NCBI GenBank assembly: GCA_900604495.1
Contig: UWOR01000014.1
Span: 1-64,000 of the forward strand
Length of the DNA stretch: 64,000 bases
Direction: 5' to 3'
Source of the DNA: Desulfovibrio sp. Marseille-P6017
Lineage (GTDB): Bacteria; Bacillota_A; Clostridia; Peptostreptococcales; Peptostreptococcaceae
The notes below the pieces were generated by a model, which searched no databases, was not told the origin of the DNA, and saw only the letters and a list, made by a program, of their open reading frames with translations. The stretch's first letter is position 1. Every line of letters starts with the position of its first letter. The position numbers and the translations under genes are program-made. This document shows, in pieces, positions 27,892 through 36,684 of this stretch.

Positions 27892-28398
27892 TTAATTTTC
27901 AATTTTATAATCTTCTTCTTTTTCTATTAAGTCAGCTAGCTCTTTAAAGTTGCTTTTGTTTATTACAGCTATATCCCCATAATTAAATGGTATATCACTA
28001 GCTATAGCTACTAATTTTTCCTTCGGTGAAATTATAGATTTACTTATTTTATCTCTATAAATTTCTATTTTTCTAAGTGAACTCCTCTTATAACCTTCAA
28101 CTAATATAATATCATTTTCACTATGTATATCTTTTATAATTTCATTTAAATTCATTTCTTCTTTTAATTCTTTTATTTTTGCATATCTATTTTTTGAAGA
28201 TATTATAACAGTATCTGCTCCCGCTTGTCTATGTTTATATGTATCTTTTCCTTCATGATCTATATCAAATCCATGTACATCATGTTTTATTGTGGCTATT
28301 TTATAATTTCTAGCTTTAAGTTCTTTTATAATGCCTTCCATTACAAAGGTTTTTCCAACATTAGAGCAGCTGCCTACTATATTAATTACTTTTGCCAC
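27892..28398 (-). CDS. mobB: Molybdopterin-guanine dinucleotide biosynthesis protein MobB
   Basis: This is a P-loop GTP-binding adaptor that helps MobA attach GMP to molybdopterin, giving the bis-MGD form used by the nitrate reductase upstream. Walker A is GSCSNVGKT near residue 9. The MobB-specific IATIKHDVHGFDIDHEGKDT stretch (partly quoted) and ILVEGYKRS are present. The start is GTG at 28398 behind AGGAGG. No mobA is in the window. It is co-directional with the oxidoreductase gene 41 bp upstream, and the riboswitch begins immediately at its stop codon. Confidence 0.92.
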   Translation of the reverse strand: MAKVINIVGSCSNVGKTFVMEGIIKELKARNYKIATIKHDVHGFDIDHEGKDTYKHRQAGADTVIISSKNRYAKIKELKEEMNLNEIIKDIHSENDIILVEGYKRSSLRKIEIYRDKISKSIISPKEKLVAIASDIPFNYGDIAVINKSNFKELADLIEKEEDYKIEN

Positions 28399-28439
28399 TT
28401 CTTACCTCCTAAAATCATACCCGTATAACTATAAAAATA

Positions 28440-29666
28440 TTAATTGTAACTAAATTCTAAGTTTTTTTCTAGGTTAAAGAAATCTGCATAATCTATATCA
28501 AATATATTTTTCTTAACTCTTGATATATCTATATTTTCTTTTATCAGCTGAGTTAAAACTCCAGCGTAAGATAAATCACCTTGAATTATAGCTCCATATA
28601 TTTTTCCATTCTTGTGAATTATCTTTTTATAATTACCATCACATTGTTGTATCTCTATATTATAACTTTTATCTTCTACTTCTACCATACCTAATGATAA
28701 TGTCGGTATTCCTAAAAAATTCATTGTATTTTTACTTCCAAAAAAGTCAGTCATCTCCGCACTTATACCTAAAGCATTCTTAGCTGCTATTATGCCTTCT
28801 TTTACTGCTGTTGGCCATATTGGATTTCTTCCAGTAACATCTCCTGCACCATATATATTATCTACAGAGGTTTTACCAAAAGTATCTATTATTAATCCAA
28901 ATCTATCACACTCTACATTGCTATTTTCTAAAAAAGTTAAATTAGACCTTACCCCTGTAGCTACTACTACTAATTCGCATGGTATTTTTTCACCAGTATT
29001 TAAAAGTAATGCTTTTGGATTGTTATTTTTATCAATAAGTAACTTTTCAGCTTTTACTCCTAATTTTATACGTACATTGTTTGCCTTAAATTTATCTTCA
29101 TATACTTTTGATGTATAGTTATCTAATTGAAGGGGAAGTATCTTATTACCCATTTCAACTAATGTTAATTCAATATTATAATGAAGTAGTCCACTCAATG
29201 CGTCTATACCTACAAGACCAGCTCCTAAAACTACTACACTTTGTACCTTACTTGCCTTTTCTTTTATAAGTATAGCATCATCTAAGTTTCTAAGTCCTAC
29301 AACATTATTAGCTTCTCTTAAATTTTCTATTGGTGGTATAAAAGATGATGCTCCACTAGCTATTATTAAATTATCATAATCAATTACTTTATTATTAGAT
29401 AAAACTACTTTATTTTCAGTATCAATAACTTTCTTTACTTCTACACCTTTTATCCAGTTTATATTATAATTTTCAAAGAATTTTTCATCTGTAAAATTAA
29501 GTTGTTCTATATCTCTATGTTCAGATATATAATGATGTAGTATACATCTTGAATAAACATACTCATCCTTTGATATTAATGTTATTTCACAGTTTTTATC
29601 AAACTCTCTTAATGTTTTTGCTGCACTAATTCCTGATGCTGAAGCACCTATAACTATAAATCTCAT
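28440..29666 (-). CDS. FAD/NAD(P)-dependent oxidoreductase of the nitrate operon
   Basis: This is a two-dinucleotide-binding flavoprotein. The FAD motif is GASASGISAAKTL at the N-terminus, the second Rossmann motif VVVLGAGLVGIDALSGL is near residue 145, and the FAD-ribityl motif NIYGAGDVTG near residue 275. It resembles the NirB N-terminal/rubredoxin reductase class. Placed directly after the 4Fe-4S ferredoxin and the Mo enzyme, it most likely feeds electrons from NAD(P)H through that ferredoxin to nitrate (inference from context; the same three-gene set is known from clostridial nitrate reductase clusters). It is 408 residues, with no membrane segment. Confidence 0.85.
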   Translation of the reverse strand: MRFIVIGASASGISAAKTLREFDKNCEITLISKDEYVYSRCILHHYISEHRDIEQLNFTDEKFFENYNINWIKGVEVKKVIDTENKVVLSNNKVIDYDNLIIASGASSFIPPIENLREANNVVGLRNLDDAILIKEKASKVQSVVVLGAGLVGIDALSGLLHYNIELTLVEMGNKILPLQLDNYTSKVYEDKFKANNVRIKLGVKAEKLLIDKNNNPKALLLNTGEKIPCELVVVATGVRSNLTFLENSNVECDRFGLIIDTFGKTSVDNIYGAGDVTGRNPIWPTAVKEGIIAAKNALGISAEMTDFFGSKNTMNFLGIPTLSLGMVEVEDKSYNIEIQQCDGNYKKIIHKNGKIYGAIIQGDLSYAGVLTQLIKENIDISRVKKNIFDIDYADFFNLEKNLEFSYN

Positions 29667-29670
29667 AATA

Positions 29671-30078
29671 TTATACCTCCTCTAATGTAATAGCTCTCAT
29701 AAGGCATTTCTCTACACACTGAGGTGTACCTTTTTCTGTACTTTTACATCCATCACATTTCATGATCTCTTTGTGAAGCGTACTCTCTGCTTTTAATACA
29801 CCATATGGACAGGCCATTATACACATATAGCAACTAGCACATTTATCTTTATCATATTTTACAAGACCAGCTTCATTATCTTTACTCATAGCACCTGTCA
29901 TACAAGTATATACACATTCTGGTTTATCACAGTGTCTACAGAAAATTGGAGCATATATCCCATTAGAATCTATTGTTATTCTACTTCTACTTTCTTCAGA
30001 ATTATGCGATACGATACAGGCTGTAGTACAAGTTAAACATCCAACACATTTAGATCTATCAATTTTTATTCTCTTCAT
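29671..30078 (-). CDS. 4x[4Fe-4S] electron-transfer subunit
   Basis: This 135-residue protein is of the HycB/DmsB/NarH-like ferredoxin class, with 16 cysteines in four groups: CVGCLTCTTAC, CRHCDKPECVYTC, CASCYMCIMAC and CDGCKSTEKGTPQCVEKC. It should wire the flavoprotein to the molybdoenzyme. It has no signal or anchor, so the complex is cytoplasmic. It is 12 bp after the catalytic gene and 4 bp before the oxidoreductase gene, so tightly coupled. Confidence 0.9.
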   Translation of the reverse strand: MKRIKIDRSKCVGCLTCTTACIVSHNSEESRSRITIDSNGIYAPIFCRHCDKPECVYTCMTGAMSKDNEAGLVKYDKDKCASCYMCIMACPYGVLKAESTLHKEIMKCDGCKSTEKGTPQCVEKCLMRAITLEEV

Positions 30079-30090
30079 ATTTACTACCTC

Positions 30091-32181
30091 TTACTTTTTC
30101 ATTATTTTTACTGGTACTGTTTTAAATGATGGTTCTTTTGAATATGGATCGTAAATAGATGGTGTAAGTGCATTTGTTTCTATATAGTGTATTGGTGCAT
30201 ATAAGTGATCTTTTTTTACTGTATCACTTATTTTTACATCAAATTCACTACAAACTCCATTCATTGACTTCACCTTTACTCTTTCATTTTCGCTTATATT
30301 TAACTCTTTAGCTAATTCTGGATTCATAAACATATAAGATTTTTCAGAGTATATTTTTATACTTTCATCAATCTCTCTAGTTCTTACATTTGTATGCCAT
30401 TGTCCTACTGTTCCTCTTCCTGAGTTAAAAATATATGGATACTCTTCATTTGTTTTCATAGGATTTTCTCTTACATCTTCAAAGTGGAACTTAGCTTTTT
30501 TAGAAGGTGTATAATATTTACAATCTTCATAGAGTCTTCTTTCATCCTCACTTATAATGTCCCCTTCTTTAAATGGCCATTGAACTCCTTTTGAGCCTTC
30601 TTTATTTGGACCTTCTAGTAATTCATAAGTAACACCTGTTATATCACAAGGCATTCCCTTTGAACATTTTTTTAATAATTCAAAGGCATCTCTTGGAGTT
30701 TTCCAATTATCTAGTAAGCTTCCCATTCCTAAATGTTTACCTATGTTGTATATTATTTCATAATCACTTAGCTCGCCTTCTTCTTTTTGTAAAACTGGAT
30801 TAACTTTAGATAATCTTCGTTCCGTATTTATTAGTACTCCTTCTTTTTTAATTGCAGGCACTGATGGTAAAAATAAATCAGCCAACTGTGCTGTATGTGT
30901 ATCTGAATATATGTCTTGAACAACTAGGAATTCAAGATTCTGTGCCGCCTTTCTAAATTCGTCATTATTTGCCCAAGAATGTCTTGGATTAGTACATAGT
31001 ATCCATAACCCTTTTATTTCTCCAGCTATAGCTTTTTCTATTATTGCATTGTATGGAATAGTTGGTTTTGTAGCAAGTATACTTTCATCTACCTCTAAAG
31101 CCTCTGATACTGCTTTTCTTCTGATTGGATTATCAAAATCTCCTCCGCCATATAATCCTGAAGTATTGCTAAATGCTCTTGATCCCATGGCATTACATTG
31201 TCCTGTTAATGAATTTGCTCCTGTGCCTGGTTTGCCCATATTTCCGGTCATTAAAGCTATGTTTATTATTGCTTGAGCTGTTCTTACCCCCTCATAGCTT
31301 TGGTTAACTCCCATAGTCCACCATAACGAAACTCTTTTTCCTTCATATATTGTTTTAGCTAAATTATATACTCTCTCTTTAGATATACCAGTTTTTTCAT
31401 AAACAGTATCTAAAGTAAATTTACTTACATGTTCCTTAAATTCTTCGAAGCCTTCAGTGTTATCTTCTATATAATTTTTATTTATCCATTCATTTTCTAT
31501 TAATACATTGGCAACGGTATATAAAAGACTTAAATCCCCTTTAGGATTTATATCTATCCATTCATTAGCCATCATAGCAGTTTCCGACTTTCTTGGATCT
31601 ATGACTATTATATTTGCGTCTTTATTATGTTCCATTATACGCCCCCAGAATACTGGATGAGCTATTACTGGATTTGCTCCTATAAATATTAATGTATCTG
31701 AAAGCTCAGCATCTTTTAAAGTATATGGAGGTGCATCAAATCCAAAGGTTTGCTTGTGAGCTACAACTGATGTTGCCATACATAATCTCGTATTTCCATC
31801 ACCATTTATCTTCATATAATTTCTACCTACATGGCCAAGTATAGCCATGTCTTCTGTTGTCATCTGACCTGTGCTTATATAAGCTACACTTTCTTTCCCG
31901 TACTTTTCTTGAATATCAGTCATTTTCTTTACAAATACTTTAAATCCTTCTTCCCAAGATATTTCTTTTATATTTCCATTTTCATCTTTTAAAAGAGGAT
32001 ATATGCTTTTTTTAACTTTAGTTTGTTGTTTATCTAAATTTAATCCTTTTATACAGCAAAAACCTTTATTAACAGGATAATGCTTTGTTGGACTTACTTT
32101 TATTATTTTTTCACCTTCAACATAAAAATCTATGTTACAAGCTAATGCACATAAGTTACAAGTAGATTGAATTTTCTTCAT
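30091..32181 (-). CDS. narB: Molybdenum-bisMGD nitrate reductase, NarB/NapA-like catalytic subunit
   Basis: This molybdopterin oxidoreductase has an N-terminal [4Fe-4S] site with C8, C11, C15 and C42/43 (TCNLCALAC and GFCCIKG). Cys134 in NTRLCMATSV is the expected Mo ligand and is followed by a HKQTFGFDAPP-like stretch, as in NasC/NarB/NapA enzymes (NSRLCMSSAV). Formate dehydrogenases usually have Sec or Cys followed by His at this site, so nitrate is the better call. The C-terminal MGD-binding domain (NSGRGTVGQWHTNVRT, DPYSKEPSFKT) is complete. There is no Tat signal, so it is cytoplasmic. 696 residues is normal. Confidence 0.82.
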   Translation of the reverse strand: MKKIQSTCNLCALACNIDFYVEGEKIIKVSPTKHYPVNKGFCCIKGLNLDKQQTKVKKSIYPLLKDENGNIKEISWEEGFKVFVKKMTDIQEKYGKESVAYISTGQMTTEDMAILGHVGRNYMKINGDGNTRLCMATSVVAHKQTFGFDAPPYTLKDAELSDTLIFIGANPVIAHPVFWGRIMEHNKDANIIVIDPRKSETAMMANEWIDINPKGDLSLLYTVANVLIENEWINKNYIEDNTEGFEEFKEHVSKFTLDTVYEKTGISKERVYNLAKTIYEGKRVSLWWTMGVNQSYEGVRTAQAIINIALMTGNMGKPGTGANSLTGQCNAMGSRAFSNTSGLYGGGDFDNPIRRKAVSEALEVDESILATKPTIPYNAIIEKAIAGEIKGLWILCTNPRHSWANNDEFRKAAQNLEFLVVQDIYSDTHTAQLADLFLPSVPAIKKEGVLINTERRLSKVNPVLQKEEGELSDYEIIYNIGKHLGMGSLLDNWKTPRDAFELLKKCSKGMPCDITGVTYELLEGPNKEGSKGVQWPFKEGDIISEDERRLYEDCKYYTPSKKAKFHFEDVRENPMKTNEEYPYIFNSGRGTVGQWHTNVRTREIDESIKIYSEKSYMFMNPELAKELNISENERVKVKSMNGVCSEFDVKISDTVKKDHLYAPIHYIETNALTPSIYDPYSKEPSFKTVPVKIMKK

Positions 32182-32230
32182 ATATTTATTCTCCTATTCG
32201 GTTAAGTTTTAACAATTATTTTTAGTTTAC

Positions 32231-33214
32231 TTATTTTTTATAACTATTCACTAACATTTTCATAAAATTAAATAAAACAAATGATATTATTGCCGTTGTT
32301 ATATAAATTTGAACACCTGATAATTCTTTTACAATTATTGATAAAGTAGTATATCCATTAGCTTCTAAAAAACCACTCATTTTTACGGATGCTACAATTC
32401 CTATAGCCATTGGGAAAGTAAGTCCTGCAAATCCAGGATTAAACTTAAAACTAAAGAATTTTGGCATTTTGTATAAAACAAATACTAATGATAATAAAAC
32501 TACAATGTATAATCCATAAACTATTGCTGAGTTTGGATTTTGTATAAAGTTAAAATAACTTACCAAGCAAAGACTTGATGGTGCTAATATTATCGCTTGA
32601 GTATGATACATCGGATCTTTTACATCATATTTTACTAATCTATAAATCATAAATGGCATTATTATACATAAAACAGTTATTCCATAATACACTACTATTT
32701 TGCATATTTCCGGCTCATTCATGACTCCACCAACTACTGTTGATACCATTATTCCATTGTAAGTGACAAACCAGCTCGGTAAAAAAGTATTCATATTAAA
32801 TCCTTTTATAACATTCCTATAAGTAAATATAACTATATGTATAGCATGAATTATAAGACCTACAAACCACAAACATTTTCCTAATATTGAGTTAAAAGTA
32901 AAAACATAACTTCCTAAAATCATAATAACCATTGTTATTCCTGCATATAAACTTGCTGGAACTGTATTAGAGTATTCTTTTTTTACTGTGTCAAAACAAC
33001 ATATTATTTTTATTATATATGCTATTAAAGTTATTGTTGCTGCCAATGCAGTTATATGCCTTATTCCATTATATCCAAGCGGTAAATATATATTTGAAAG
33101 AGTTAATGCTCCTACAAATGTTGGCATAACCGCAATTGGCATATTCCTAACTTTCTCAATAAATGAAGTTTTCTCCATAATTCCATTTATTTCCTTTAAT
33201 GTAACATTCTCCAT
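32231..33214 (-). CDS. TDT/SLAC1-family membrane transporter, candidate nitrate/nitrite channel
   Basis: This 327-residue protein has about ten hydrophobic helices and the pattern of the tellurite-resistance/dicarboxylate (TDT, TehA/SLAC1) family. It has an N-terminal MPIAVMPTFVGALTLSN helix, a PASLYAGITMV helix, LPSWFVTYNGIMVSTVVGG and a late FNPGFAGLTFPMAIGIVAS segment. It is the first gene of the nitrate operon, 49 bp before the catalytic gene. Plant SLAC1 relatives conduct nitrate, and no narK or nrt gene is present, so nitrate import or nitrite exit is a reasonable inference. The true substrate is unproven. Confidence 0.78.
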   Translation of the reverse strand: MENVTLKEINGIMEKTSFIEKVRNMPIAVMPTFVGALTLSNIYLPLGYNGIRHITALAATITLIAYIIKIICCFDTVKKEYSNTVPASLYAGITMVIMILGSYVFTFNSILGKCLWFVGLIIHAIHIVIFTYRNVIKGFNMNTFLPSWFVTYNGIMVSTVVGGVMNEPEICKIVVYYGITVLCIIMPFMIYRLVKYDVKDPMYHTQAIILAPSSLCLVSYFNFIQNPNSAIVYGLYIVVLLSLVFVLYKMPKFFSFKFNPGFAGLTFPMAIGIVASVKMSGFLEANGYTTLSIIVKELSGVQIYITTAIISFVLFNFMKMLVNSYKK

Positions 33215-33296
33215 AGAATATCCCCCTCATTACTTTTCAAGTTATTTTTTTAACAAATATTCATGTCGTTTATTGTTAATTTTTATACAATATAAT

Positions 33297-33337
33297 ATTA
33301 TAATATATTCATATTTATTTCTGTGATATATGTCACA
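33297..33337 (-). promoter_or_regulatory. Crp/Fnr-type operator and -10 box of the nitrate operon
   Basis: TGTGA-TATATG-TCACA (33322-33337) is a perfect Crp/Fnr-family palindrome. On the minus strand a TATAAT (33302-33297) follows such that the operator centre lies about 40-41 bp before the probable start near 33289. This is the class II activator position replacing a -35 box. The regulator itself is not in the window. Confidence 0.75.
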
Positions 33338-33354
33338 TATTTTTCATGTATACA

Positions 33355-33390
33355 AAAAAGAGCAAATTTAACTTTAAATTTGCTCTTTTT
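33355..33390 (-). terminator. Terminator of the PhzF gene
   Basis: AAAAAGAGCAAATTTA/TAAATTTGCTCTTTTT forms a 16-bp perfect stem with a short loop right after the phzF-family stop on the minus strand. It insulates the nitrate promoter from upstream reading. Confidence 0.85.
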
Positions 33391-33398
33391 TATATTAT

Positions 33399-34184
33399 TT
33401 ATATATAAATTTCACCCTTTAAGTATAATCTTGCTTTTCCACTTATTTTGACTCTATCTCCGTCTACTTCACAAACTAAAATACCTTCTCTATCTGATAA
33501 TTGTTTTGTAATCATCTTATTCTTTTTTAATTTTGCAGACCAAAGAGGTATCAAACTACTGTGAGATGAACCAGTTACAAGATCTTCATTCACTTCTAAT
33601 TTTGGAAAAAAGCAACGTGATATAAAATCTTCATTTTTTCCAATTGATGTAACAACTATACCTATACCATCTGTTAATAACTCTAATTTTGAAAAATCGG
33701 GATTTAATGATTTAATATCATCTTCTTTATTGTAAATAAGAATTAAATCCCTTGATAAGTATGCTTCTAATGGTGCCTTTCCAATTGCTTCTATTATGTC
33801 ATTACTTATATTTACTTTTTTAGGCATCCTATTTGGAAAATTCATTGTATAAGATTCTTTGTCCTTAGTAACTTCTAATACCCCACTTAATGTTGAAAAT
33901 TTTATTTTATCAATATTTTTATCTATATAGTTAAATATTACAAATGCTGATGCAAGCGTTGCATGTCCACATAAATCTATCTCAGCTTTTGGTGTGAACC
34001 ATTTTAAATCATAACAATCTTCACAGTTTTTATTTTTTGTGACAAAAGCTGTTTCTGATAAATTATTTTCAGATGCAATTTTTTGCATTATACTATGTTC
34101 AATTGAGTTATCTAGTATACATACACCTGCTGGATTCCCACCAAAAGTTTTTTCTGTAAAAGCATCTACAATATAGTACTTCAT
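33399..34184 (-). CDS. PhzF-family isomerase-like protein
   Basis: This belongs to the PhzF/diaminopimelate-epimerase-like fold. The N-terminus YIVDAFTEKTFGGNPAGVCIL is the family signature with the substrate-loop GGNPAGV. SETAFVTK, DLCGHATLASAFVIF and the second-half GSSHSSLIPLW (normally GSAHC) are present. Family members isomerise or epimerise small acids, but most, including this one, have no assigned substrate. 261 residues is typical. It has a GGGGG ribosome site and is preceded, 48 bp upstream, by the DUF6483 gene on the same strand. Confidence 0.9.
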   Translation of the reverse strand: MKYYIVDAFTEKTFGGNPAGVCILDNSIEHSIMQKIASENNLSETAFVTKNKNCEDCYDLKWFTPKAEIDLCGHATLASAFVIFNYIDKNIDKIKFSTLSGVLEVTKDKESYTMNFPNRMPKKVNISNDIIEAIGKAPLEAYLSRDLILIYNKEDDIKSLNPDFSKLELLTDGIGIVVTSIGKNEDFISRCFFPKLEVNEDLVTGSSHSSLIPLWSAKLKKNKMITKQLSDREGILVCEVDGDRVKISGKARLYLKGEIYI

Positions 34185-34231
34185 AATATTTCCCCCTTCT
34201 ATACGCTTTAGCGACTTTATAACATACTTTA

Positions 34232-34603
34232 TTATATTACTATGGTTGGTATATTATAAATATTTAAAACATCTTTCAATCCATCTATTATTTCTTCTCT
34301 TGAAAAATTATATACTTCTAATTTTTTATCATCATATTTATTAATAGTACTATAGAAATCAATTGCTAATTTTAAGTAATCATTATTATCTTTATCTAGA
34401 TTTTTGAAAATTAAATCTTCGCTTTCACATATTTTATCTTCTTGTAATAATGACTTTATTTTTTTATATAAAAGATCACACTCTGTTAAATTACTATCAT
34501 TTTCTATTTCATAAGTAATTGTATCTTTGTTAAATATTATTTTAGCTACAAATCTAACTAAATCTTCTATTTGATTAAGTAACCAGTCTTGTTTATATCC
34601 CAT
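34232..34603 (-). CDS. DUF6483-like protein
   Basis: This 123-residue cytoplasmic protein starts QDWLLNQIEDLVRFVAKIIF, a pattern I associate with DUF6483 proteins of Firmicutes. It is mostly helical, with a second half NDYLKLAIDFYSTINKYDD and YNFSREEIIDGLKDVLNIY resembling a degenerate TPR-like hairpin. Function unknown. It has an AAGGAGGG ribosome site and could be cotranscribed with the PhzF-family gene. Confidence 0.65.
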   Translation of the reverse strand: MGYKQDWLLNQIEDLVRFVAKIIFNKDTITYEIENDSNLTECDLLYKKIKSLLQEDKICESEDLIFKNLDKDNNDYLKLAIDFYSTINKYDDKKLEVYNFSREEIIDGLKDVLNIYNIPTIVI

Positions 34604-34748
34604 AACTTTCCCTCCTTATTGTGCCCTACTAAAAGTATATCTTTTATTTTCTATTTAGTATAATTAAATATATTAATTTATTAAAATAATATAAATAGTA
34701 ATAACCTAAATTATTTTACTTTAACTTTTTAATATTCTTAAATTTATA

Positions 34749-36251
34749 TTATTTTTTATAATATACTCCCCAAAAAGTTTCAATAATTTCTTTATCTGTT
34801 TTTTTAGTTATACTTGATACTAACACAAATAGCATTAATGATATAAATAGTGGAAGTACAATCGTATGTAAACCAAAGGGTCTTGGCCAAATTTTGCTAA
34901 ATAATACATATGTACCTATTCCAGAAACAATAGATGCAATAGCACCATAAGAATTTGCTCCCTTCCAGTATAAACCTAATATAATAGGCCATAAGAAAGT
35001 AGATATTATTCCTGCATTAGCGTATAAATTAAGCCAAACAATTAAATCTGGTGGATTAAAAACAACTAAGTATATAGCTACTCCAATAATAGCTGTAGCA
35101 ATTATACTAATCATACCAGTTTTTTTAGAATTATTTTTTAATTTTGGATTAATGTAATTTATATATAGGTCATTTACTATCGTTCCAGATGCAACTAGTA
35201 ATTGTGAGTCAACCGTTGACATTATAGAAGCAAGCGGTCCTGCTAGAAGTATACCTGCAATTATTGATGGGAACAGCTTTGTTGTAAGAGTCGGAATTAC
35301 CAGGTCACCTGATTCTATTCCACTTATTAAAGTAACTCCAAAAGCTCCCACTAAATGCATTCCTAAAAGTAATATCATAGAAACTATAGTTCCATATTTT
35401 ATACCTTGATGTAAACTTTTAGTATCTTTATAACTCATAGCTCTTTGAGATACTGATGGTATTCCAACAACTGCAAATCCAACTAAGATCCAAAATGATG
35501 TAACCCAAAGTATTGTCATATGCCCCTCACTTATACCAAATGGAGTTATCATACCTTCATTTATTAGTTCCATATTAGAAATTATATTTTCAATTCCACC
35601 ACCAGCAATTACTGTCCCTACAAATATAGTTATTGTTGCAATTGTCATTATTATTCCTTGAACAGTATCTGAAACAGTAACTGCTCTAAATCCACCTATT
35701 ACAGTATGTACTATTACTGTTATTCCAAAAGCTGCTAAGGCTACATTGTAATCAAGTCCAACTGCTCCTTGTAATAGTCTTGAAGCACCTACCCATTGTG
35801 CTGCCATAGCTGCTACAAAAAATGCTACTATTGATAATGATGTAATTACCACGACTATATCTGATTTATACCTAGCTCTTAAAAAATCTGTAATTGTTAC
35901 TGCATTTATTCTTCTTGCTATTATAGCAAACTTCTTACCTAAAACTGCTAGCGTAAAATATCCAGTCGGCATTTGAGCCATGGCTAAAAACACCCATCCT
36001 AATCCTTGTGTATAAGCTGTTCCAGGTCCTCCTATAAAGCTCCCTGCACTAAGATAAGTAGTAACTAAGGTCATTGCTAAAACAAATCCACCAAGCCCTC
36101 TATTACCAGTCATATATTCATCCATAAATCCATTTTCACTTTGTGAATTTCTAGCTGCATTTACATATCTCATGGAGTAAAATCCTACAGCAAAAACTAC
36201 TAAAAAGTAAATTAATATTGGAATTAAAACTCCATAATTAATATCATTCAT
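34749..36251 (-). CDS. panF: Sodium/pantothenate symporter PanF
   Basis: This is a sodium:solute symporter (SSS family) with about 13 membrane helices. MTGNRGLGGFVLAMTLVTTYLSAGSFIGGPGTAYTQGLGW (partly quoted) near residue 50 matches PanF, and the Na+-site helix motifs GGFRAVTVSDTVQG and GPLASIMSTVDSQLLVASG are in place. The small membrane partner YhdT just upstream is a typical companion of PanF. Its ATG overlaps the YhdT stop by one base (TAATG), so the two are translationally coupled. Pantothenate uptake is the likely role; another organic acid is possible for this family. Confidence 0.88.
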   Translation of the reverse strand: MNDINYGVLIPILIYFLVVFAVGFYSMRYVNAARNSQSENGFMDEYMTGNRGLGGFVLAMTLVTTYLSAGSFIGGPGTAYTQGLGWVFLAMAQMPTGYFTLAVLGKKFAIIARRINAVTITDFLRARYKSDIVVVITSLSIVAFFVAAMAAQWVGASRLLQGAVGLDYNVALAAFGITVIVHTVIGGFRAVTVSDTVQGIIMTIATITIFVGTVIAGGGIENIISNMELINEGMITPFGISEGHMTILWVTSFWILVGFAVVGIPSVSQRAMSYKDTKSLHQGIKYGTIVSMILLLGMHLVGAFGVTLISGIESGDLVIPTLTTKLFPSIIAGILLAGPLASIMSTVDSQLLVASGTIVNDLYINYINPKLKNNSKKTGMISIIATAIIGVAIYLVVFNPPDLIVWLNLYANAGIISTFLWPIILGLYWKGANSYGAIASIVSGIGTYVLFSKIWPRPFGLHTIVLPLFISLMLFVLVSSITKKTDKEIIETFWGVYYKK

Positions 36252-36559
36252 TAATCAAACTCCTTTTTATATTTTTCAAATTCTTCTTTTGTAAGCCCTT
36301 CTAATGACATATTTTTAAATAATTTATTTATCATAACTACAGTCAATATTGAAAATAATATTCCTCCTATTATACAACTCATAAAAAACCAGGTTGGAAA
36401 TCCTAATATATATGTATATTCACTTACAGGCTTAGACCCTAATCCATATCCCCATGCAAACCACCATATTAAATTTAATAATCCAAGTAATAAACCCATT
36501 ATTGCTTCTCTATTACATTGTTTGAATCTAGGATCTTCTATTATTTTATCTTCTTTCAT
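36251..36559 (-). CDS. YhdT-family small membrane protein (DUF997)
   Basis: This 102-residue protein has two membrane helices: LLGLLNLIWWFAWGYGLGS and a second around WFFMSCIIGGILFSILTVVM, with a short charged C-terminal tail. DPRFKQCNREA at the N-terminus is the family start. YhdT/DUF997 proteins sit next to PanF across Firmicutes and Proteobacteria and are presumed accessory. The ribosome site is AAAAGGAG. Confidence 0.88.
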   Translation of the reverse strand: MKEDKIIEDPRFKQCNREAIMGLLLGLLNLIWWFAWGYGLGSKPVSEYTYILGFPTWFFMSCIIGGILFSILTVVMINKLFKNMSLEGLTKEEFEKYKKEFD

Positions 36560-36627
36560 TTAAGCTCTCCTTTTTGTATTTAAACTAATATACTTAAATA
36601 TAAAATTCCCATAAAAAAATTAATTCA

Positions 36628-36683
36628 TTCAAATAATAAAAGGGATATCTTATATATATAAGACATCCCTTTTATTATTTGAA
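36628..36683 (-). terminator. Strong terminator between the opine-dehydrogenase gene and yhdT-panF
   Basis: TTCAAATAATAAAAGGGAT pairs with ATCCCTTTTATTATTTGAA around an inner TCTTATA/TATAAGA stem. It starts one base after the stop codon of the dehydrogenase gene. Confidence 0.85.
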
Positions 36684-36684
36684 T

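Noticed and set aside
30091..32181. Formate dehydrogenase as the identity of the molybdoenzyme
   Set aside because: The Mo-ligand stretch NTRLCMATSV fits NarB/NasC/NapA; formate dehydrogenases have Sec or Cys followed by His. The flavoprotein partner also fits nitrate reductase.
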